From positions 52,501-116,500 of the forward strand of contig OX419342.1 of assembly GCA_948470475.1 (NCBI GenBank): a stretch of DNA of 64,000 bases, given 5' to 3'. The notes beneath the pieces were generated by a model. That model was not told the origin of the DNA. It did not search any database and was given only the letters and a program-made list of their open reading frames with translations. Of the stretch, positions 33,641 through 64,000 are shown piece after piece. Position numbers and translations under genes: made by a program. Position 1 is the first letter of the stretch. Each line of letters opens with the position of its first letter. This stretch comes from Galaxea fascicularis. Lineage: Eukaryota; Cnidaria; Anthozoa; Scleractinia; Euphylliidae.

Positions 33641-33843
33641 CTTCTACATTCTCTTCAATGATAGGAGAACCCATTCCTTTTGTCAAAAGCATGTATGGTG
33701 CAGTGGCATTCTCTGTAGTTTTATTTGATTCTGTCTTTTCTTCAGACTTAAGTGCAGTGCCACAGAGGTTCCTAGAAATACTATGGCTTTGTGATGAAGT
33801 CTTGTAACTTGAAATTGCATGGTCATTTCCAGACAACCCAAAC
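33641..33843 (-). CDS. Candidate internal coding exon, unknown gene
   Basis: On the minus strand a 203-nt open block lies between a good acceptor (TTTACTAG) and a donor (GTAAAC), phase 2 to phase 1. It encodes a Ser/Thr/Glu-rich segment including G-L-S-G-N-D-H and L-L-T-K-G-M-G-S-P-I-I-E-E-N. No domain was recognised. Its exit phase matches the entry phase of the mL64 exon at 32006, so it could be that gene's upstream exon, or part of an unrelated gene. A plus-strand frame overlaps but lacks splice context. Real coding status is unproven. Confidence 0.35.
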
Positions 33844-34069
33844 CTAGTAAATTTGAATATTCGTATAGTGTGGGAAAAATTTTACCCTGTAGCACCCAAC
33901 ATTTTTTCATCCACACTGTTTCCTTTTGGCAAACAACCCCCCCCCCCCCCACCCAAACCGCTCTGGCTAAACATTTAGAGGTATGTCGATGTACGAAGTA
34001 TAAGACACCAAATAAACAATGTACTTTTCAAAGAGTGTTCAACTCTTAGAGGAGCAATGACTATTTTGA

Positions 34070-34155
34070 AATTGGTTCAAGGCTTCAGGAGTGATTCTTG
34101 TTACCTACAGCTGTAGCAATAAAATGAGAATCACTCCTGAAGCCTTAAACCAATT
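34070..34155. repeat. Short inverted repeat, GGCTTCAGGAGTGATTCT arms
   Basis: AATTGGTT(C/T)AAGGCTTCAG with AGTGATTCT and its inverted copy flank a CAGCTGTAG-like centre near 34113. Confidence 0.8.
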
Positions 34156-35054
34156 GCAAGATATGTATGCATGCACAGAGATGGAGATTATTTCTTCTGT
34201 TCCCCAACCCCCCCCCAATATTTCCAACACTCTCCCCTGCCTGAAAAGTTCCTTCAACGACACTGACCCCCCCCCCCTCCTCTTCCCATGAAACATGCCT
34301 TAAAATGTGGGTCTATCTGTCAGGGGCTTTAATTGGTTAAATCCTCATCCAATCAGTCTGCCGCTTATTTACTCGTTTCCAATGTAATGAATTATGTGCA
34401 ACATAAGAAAATGAAGCCAAGAACCGTAATATATAAGCATAGGGAGCCAGATGATTTGGTTTTTGCGGGAAACTGACCTACCGGAAAAAGTTCTCTTAAG
34501 CCCCCGGGGGCCTTATTTAATTTCAGGATTCATTAACGGGGGCTTAAGAGAGAGGGCGGCGCTCATTTCAAATTTTAAACAGGCTGTTTTCGTCTTAAAA
34601 TTTTTTTGTACAAAACTCAAAATGGAATGGATTGTATTATAAGCATGTCTGCAATAATATTATAATATGATTGAGTCTGCATCGAGTGTACCGTATATAC
34701 CATTTTTGTTTTTAAAAAAACATTTGGACCACATGAAGTGGATTTTCGTAACAGGGAATAGGAGGGACTAATAATAATTTTTATTATCATTCGATGGATA
34801 TTTTCCCCCCTTTTAATTGGCTGAGAGCCCACCACGTGACCTACAAATAACTGCCTACAAATAATGATCTGCTCATGCATAATATCGTCTAAATGCGTTT
34901 TTGCTGCAAATAATATTCTGCTCATGCGCAATTGTAACCACGCTAGAATAAACTATTTAACTGAGAAGGAAACCAACTGATTTCTGCCAGCAGCGCACGC
35001 TTACCGCTTCCCAAAATAAAGTATCAAAACAAACTTGGTGATCGAATGATAAAA

Positions 35055-35202
35055 CAATTATTGAATTCGGTTATTGCAAAATATCGTGATTTGCCAGTGT
35101 CTTGCAGATCAATTATTTGCCTCAGCCTTTGGCTTTGGCAAATAATTGATCTGCTCACCACTGACAAATCACGATATTTTGCTCAACCTCGTCCAATAAT
35201 TG
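35055..35202. repeat. Fold-back, CAAAATATCGTGATTTG arms
   Basis: CAATTATTGAA then AAAATATCGTGATTTG and GATCAATTATTTGCC recur inverted around CTCAGCCTTTGG. Arms are about 70 bp with a few mismatches. Confidence 0.8.
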
Positions 35203-35224
35203 TTAATTATTACTACCACCCAAC

Positions 35225-35261
<37 letters not shown>

Positions 35262-35623
35262 TGCTGACTCAACCAGCAAATTCAGCAAAAAAAACTTTGA
35301 GGGATATTTCTAGGCTCCTTGTAATGTTTAAAGACCATTTAAAAAGTTGTTTTAATCAGCTAGAAAAATTTAATCTGTTCAGATTTCTTAGCTGAAAATT
35401 GAAGTGCCTGACAATTTTAGGGAATGAAATCTTCAATTCAGAATTTGCTAGCTGAACGTTACCTTTGAAGAACTTCTCTGTGAACTATTTACTTACCCGA
35501 AAATGCTCTTTATGAACCAAAAATTGCAAAAATAGCCCTACTGAAAATCTAAGGGACTATATTCCCCCTGGATTTCCCTAAGAAATCAGTAGCTTTTTGG
35601 CATTGTATTATCCGAAAGTCTTA

Positions 35624-36457
35624 ATGTGGTTTAGCGATGTCTGTACTCTTATCGGCAACGATATGCATCATCACAGTGGTCAAAATGTTGTTGACTCGCG
35701 AGGCGCAGCCGAGTGAGTCCACAAATAGTCAAACGCCAATGTTCCTTCACGCCACATTATGTCCATCTCGGGCCATGCTAACAAGCAAAGCATATCAAGT
35801 TATAACTCAAGACCATCTGTAAAACAGTTGAAGAACTGCTCCGATATCCTCTCAAATGCTCTAGTTAGTAAAGAAGCGAGTTCAGCAGTTGTTCATGTTC
35901 CAGTGACGGGATGGCAGCTTTGAGTTCGATTACGTGCTCTGCCTCAAACTCCGGTGCTTTGGCCTTCCCAAATGGCTTCTCCATGGCTGCACTATTGCAA
36001 ATGCCAATGTGTTTGTTTTGCCGTAAATTCATTACAATCCTGCTTGAATACTTGCAGTAACTGAACAGTTGAAGTTGTTTGAAACTTGCATTTTCCTGAA
36101 CAAACGTTAAACTTTTATATGGTCGCTTCGCTGGATTCAGATCTTGTGGTAGCTTATTGTTGTTATAATAGCCAATCAGAAACGCTCATTTTGGGAAATA
36201 GACCAATCAGATTGAGATAAAGTTATAGACAACGCTTGCTCTTTCTTTGTGTCACGATCTTGGTCACACTCTGAAAAAACCATTTTCTTAGACGTTGATA
36301 TTGTGGTAAAAAACAAATCGAATGTGGTTTAGCATTGTCTGTACTCTCATCGACAACGAGTATGCGTCATCACAGTAGTCCACAACATTTTGACCACTGT
36401 GATGACACATACTCATTGTCGATAAGAGTACAGACAATGCTAAACCACATTCGATTT
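35624..36457. mobile_element. Probable TIR element, AATGTGGTTTAGC ends
   Basis: The single arm AATGTGGTTTAGCGATGTCT at 35625 is repeated inverted at the right end (36384-36452), and again as a third, direct arm at 36320-36388. The two right-hand arms form a near-perfect palindrome (36312-36460, centre near 36386). Confidence 0.5.
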
Positions 36458-36460
36458 GTT
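36312..36460. repeat. Near-perfect 149-bp palindrome
   Basis: AACAAATCGAATGTGG to its inverted copy, with TAGCATTGTCTGTACTCT and CATCACAG in both arms and only a few mismatches. It forms the right-hand part of a wider repeat. Confidence 0.85.
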
Positions 36461-36758
36461 AATTCACTTTGCCTCATGGGCTACTGACCCGTAGCCCTTG
36501 TGGGCTACAGGTCTAATTGTTAACTAACTCAAAAGGGGGGGGGGGTGTTATTAGAAAGGGGGGGAAGGGCTCATTACAAAAATCGACTTCCAAACGGGGG
36601 GTGGGGCAGGGGTGCTTAATACCTTAACAGACCTTCTTAACAGACCTACGGTAATTTAGTTTTATCCAGGTCACCAGTGCGGAAGACCGGGAGACTCTCG
36701 GATAATCCGGGAGAGTTGGCATGTAGGCCTCGGTATGCACTGCATTAAGCTAACCTTA

Positions 36759-37023
36759 AGCCCGCCGCACACTTGAGGAAAGAGCTGAGCAAAATTCCTC
36801 GCGAGGCAGTTAGCTCAGCCGTTTCCTCACGTGTGCGGCAAATTTGCGGTGAGAAATTCGCCTCGCGAGGCGATAAAAAAATATCAAACATGTTTGATAT
36901 TTTCCTCATCGCCTCGCGAGGCGAATTTCTCACCGCAAATTTGCCGCACACGTGAGGAAACGGCTGAGCTAACTGCCTCGCGAGGAATTTTGCTCAGCTC
37001 TTTCCTCAAGTGTGCGGCGGGCT
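36759..37023. mobile_element. 265-bp almost perfect palindromic MITE, TTA-flanked
   Basis: The two ~130-bp arms differ only in a small patch (GATAAAAA versus GATGAGGAA) beside the centre CAAACATGTTTG at 36891. The ends are AGCCCGCCGCACAC, and both sides are flanked by TTA (36756-36758 and 37024-37026). Each arm has two internal CCTCGCGAGG palindromes and TGTGCGGC. It ends 233 bp before the PP1 ATG. A TTA duplication would suit a PIF/Harbinger-type origin. Open frames on both strands here are mirror images of each other, not genes. Confidence 0.88.
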
Positions 37024-37099
37024 TTAGGTAACTTCGTTCCCTCGACTTACCTTGGTGTAAGAAATCTTCCAAAAGTGACTCCTTGGGGTGGAAATGCTC

Positions 37100-37256
37100 T
37101 CCAAAGCACAGGACAATTTCTACGTACGAACCTCGTCGCCATCTTGGAATTGAATAAAGTATCACGTGCGTAGTGTCACCAAATATGGAAAATAATTCCG
37201 TATAAGGACCATGCCTCCAGAAACTGTCGTTGACCAAAAATTGTTTGGTAGTTGAT
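37100..37256 (+). promoter_or_regulatory. PP1 promoter region with YY1-like and E-box motifs
   Basis: Between the palindrome and the ATG lie CGTCGCCATCTTGG (about 37135-37148, a YY1-like core on the reverse strand) and TCACGTGC (an E-box, about 37161). No TATA box. Motif matching is by eye; function is inferred. Confidence 0.4.
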
Positions 37257-46807
<9,551 letters not shown>

Positions 46808-49322
46808 CTGGTACATTCACTACTACAATCTATACCGAGTGAAGTTTTTGTTAAGTTGTCTTGATAAAAGATCATTTCCTCTCCATTCACAAGGAGGCAA
46901 CTCTTTTGTGGCATCCAAGATTCCACAGTTACTTGTTGTAAGTCTCATCTTATTGTGTATGACAATTTAATCTCCAACCTGTGGAATCACATGATTATAT
47001 TAAGAGCTGTATCATCTATGAGAGATTTTGATAGTGAGAACTGATTGATGTTGTGAGAATTGTTTGATGGGTATAGAATTATGTAGTAGCTGAGTCATTA
47101 TTTTTTGGTTCTTCCTTTTCCTATAAAGTTGTGAATGGCTGCTCCTTTGTAAAGAGACAGGCACAAAGACCAAACTAAAAAAAATCCAGGTTGCAACAGA
47201 CATGTTTTCTTCAGAGACTCAAAAGACCATGATTATGTTTGGCTGAGGAATACGAAAACACAACTTTTCTGGTTATTTGTACTAAAAAAAGCTCTTTCTG
47301 CTGTGGCAAACTTAACATTGTCATTTTTTTTAATTTTACTGTGATGATTTTGTTTTTCAAGAGCTTTTTAAAAATGAATTTCAGTTTGTAAAGTGCATGT
47401 ACCCATTTGCCAGTCTCATGCATTTCTTTTTCTCTTAACTGGCACATTTTACCACTTTGTATTTTAGTTTACACACGATCTGTACAGTCAAATTGAGTAT
47501 GCACTTTGAAAAGCTAACCAGCCATTGCTAAGCCCTCTGCCTTGAAAATAATTCAGTTGGCTGTTTTTCTTTTCAAATTGGAAGCCTTCAAACAACTTGT
47601 AACTGTGTTGAATAGAAATAAATTATTATTCCTTTCAGAATGTGGTTGCATTTGAATTATTCTTGCACTATCATTAGAAAGGATGTTCACAAGTGTAGGG
47701 TATTACAATCTCAGCAGAATTGCTAATGACAAGTTCCTAGTTTTATTTTTAGTTTTCCAAAACCCACAGGCATTGCAATGTGGAAAGAATACAAACGTTT
47801 TCATCCCATTTTAAAATGTCATGTTTGGTAGTAGTAGTAGTCACTTGATCAGTACCATGTCATTATGAGTGGGAAGAGTATCTCTTTGTGCTCCAGGGTA
47901 AAATGACAGTGTAAGTTTCAGCTGTCACCATTTTTGTTGTCACTGAAATAAGGCGAGGTTCTGTCAAGTATTTTTGTAACACCATTCTGTTTTGTATTAG
48001 GGTTCTAAAACTGGACAAAATTAGAATGTTTTATAACTACTTTGAAGTTTCACATAATGGTGTTGAAATGTGGCATATTCTTGATGCCACAGGTAAATAC
48101 CACCTTATAACTTGTCAGTCTGACCATTTGAATAAAACCCTGATCAACATTTCATGTTTTGCTTTGTTAAAAATTTTAAGTTATTGAAAGATTCTTTCTA
48201 GGGATGCAATGATTCAATGTAGAGTGACATAGGGTGGAATGATGAAACTTTATTAGCTGAATTTAATTGTTTTTGTCAAACTGATGTGATTATGTAAAAT
48301 AAAACTGATCTTTGTACAACTTGATACACACATTTATTCAAAATAACTTTGTAGTTCTTAAAGGAAACCCTTAAAACCTCTGTAAAGTTTGTGGTTGATG
48401 GCTATCATTGCTTTTAGTTGTCAACCACTATTTGAGCACTCAGTTATACTTGCATCTACTACACACAACTGGTGCTTGGTTACTAGTAATATTTGGTTTC
48501 ATCAACAGGTGAAAAGTACTGAGATTGAAGTACTGACATGTCAAGGCCTTCATCAAAATGAACCCATACTGGACTGAATCAAATTGGCATCCTATGAGCA
48601 ATCAGTAGACATGGGAGGGGTTACATGTGGTTTAGTAGTCATAGAATAGCATAACATCACCATAAAAACCATCACCAGCGAAATTATTTCTGCAATGTTG
48701 ATGTCTGTAGTGTACCTACAACATTAGAGGTGTTGAAACTGTTTTCCATTGCAAATTTTGAGAATTATGTGTAAATTGTGTTGGGCTGTTGAAACATTTT
48801 AATTCTCCAAGGATGCTCCAGAGCATGAGGCCTCAAACAGAATTAAATGCTTGTAGCACAACACAGTTATTTTGCGGTGTTTTTGCAGACAAATCAAGAA
48901 CTGAGTTCATTATTTGACCGAAACTCACTTCATTTTCTGCAGTTTGGTGGTCTTGGTCAAGGCACAATGGACATCATAGCAAAATCTCCATTTTGTTTGT
49001 TTGTAACAGTACATTAAACTGTTCACTGTTTTTGTATTACGTTTTCATTCATTATACAAGGCAAGGGAAAGTTTCCAGACATTAATGTGGTTCTCTTGTT
49101 GCAAAATTACCTTAGGGAAATATTGCTCCACTCCATTCGTTCTTTACATTGTGCTCATTTTATTTTCCACAACTAAAGTAAATGGAAATTCTATACAAAA
49201 GGAGACTCCCTACAGTTATCAGCACAGCAAAACAGGATATCATGTTGCAGCAACTCCATTAAGAGTTCTTCCCTGGACTTCTTCCACAGCCATTTATTCT
49301 GGTCACGTTTGAGGTGGAATGA
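46808..49322. other. Convergent 3' ends of PP1 and MCM5
   Basis: Likely 3' UTR sequence of both genes. AATAAA occurs at 47617 and near 48297 (plus strand) for PP1, and TTTATT near 49160 serves as a minus-strand signal for MCM5. The GTAGTAGTAGTAG stretch at 47826 is a short microsatellite. No other gene was found. Confidence 0.55.
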
Positions 49323-63761
<14,439 letters not shown>

Positions 63762-64000
63762 CTACCGAAGAAAATACTCAAAATCAAACCAAGGGCACGC
63801 AACAACCACGTACAAACAATTTCCCACCAGCAAATATTTGCAGATAATTGACTCTACAACTGCCTTCAGTTTTTCTCCCATCGAAAGAGCGCATACAAAG
63901 GCTATTAAAAACCGTTAAAATTCACCCGAGTTCCATATGGGATATCCAGAGCGTATATAAAAAAAACACTTGACGAGCAGATGTCGCGGATGGGTTCTTT
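63762..64000. other. MCM5 first-intron sequence at window edge
   Basis: No exon matching the missing MCM5 N-terminus was found here, so the first exon(s) and promoter should lie to the right of the window. Confidence 0.5.

Larger units (their letters stand above)
33844..36311. other. Repeat-rich intergenic DNA
   Basis: Palindromic repeats and C-runs (33938-33950, 34207-34216, 34266-34277). A CpG-poor stretch follows. No gene is supported. Confidence 0.5.

Noticed and set aside
33520..33807. 95-residue plus-strand frame
   Set aside because: It overlaps the minus-strand block that has proper splice signals; no recognisable product.

Overview
The window is animal nuclear DNA: AT-rich, intron-rich, with GT-AG introns, conserved eukaryotic genes and dense non-autonomous transposons. 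The repeat families (TTAA-flanked short elements, tRNA-headed SINEs, fold-back elements) and the protein sequences look anthozoan. A stony coral is my best guess, but this is inference from pattern recognition, not a search.

Layout. (1) 1-7.7 kb, + strand: two neighbouring BEN-domain genes that look like tandem paralogues. The first shows only its last exon; the second is resolved into three exons. (2) 9.9-28.9 kb, + strand: GTPBP2, a GTPase related to translational GTPases, complete in 11 exons (561 aa). Its introns hold a ~4 kb long-inverted-repeat element, a minisatellite-bearing MITE, SINEs and a 5'-truncated LINE. (3) 30.8-32.0 kb, - strand: two exons of the mitochondrial ribosomal protein mL64 (GADD45GIP1/CRIF1), with a possible further upstream exon at 33.6-33.8 kb. 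(4) 33.8-37.2 kb: repeat-rich DNA with several palindromes. (5) 37.3-46.8 kb, + strand: protein phosphatase 1 catalytic subunit, beta type, complete in 8 exons (327 aa). (6) 49.3-63.8 kb, - strand: MCM5, 16 exons and 678 codons; roughly the first 55 residues lie beyond the right edge. PP1 and MCM5 are convergent, as are GTPBP2 and mL64.

These are unrelated housekeeping or regulatory genes (transcriptional regulation, ribosome-associated GTPase, mitoribosome, phosphatase, replicative helicase). I see no operon-like logic and no defence or biosynthetic cluster.

The least ordinary material is in the mobile DNA. A 1.6 kb LTR element with 152-bp LTRs and a 5-bp target duplication has lost gag, protease, RT and RNase H, but keeps an open integrase frame whose ATG lies inside its own LTR. 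It sits 13 nt from an MCM5 5' splice site. Large near-perfect palindromes lie about 215-235 bp upstream of both the GTPBP2 and PP1 start codons. A ~4 kb element has long inverted repeats full of GTTTAAAC motifs. A ~500-bp MITE carries a TTCGGAA minisatellite between its ends. ATGGC-type (YY1-like) motifs recur in the ends of several unrelated MITEs.

All exon borders were read by eye from splice signals, reading-frame continuity and recalled family sequence; none has transcript support.
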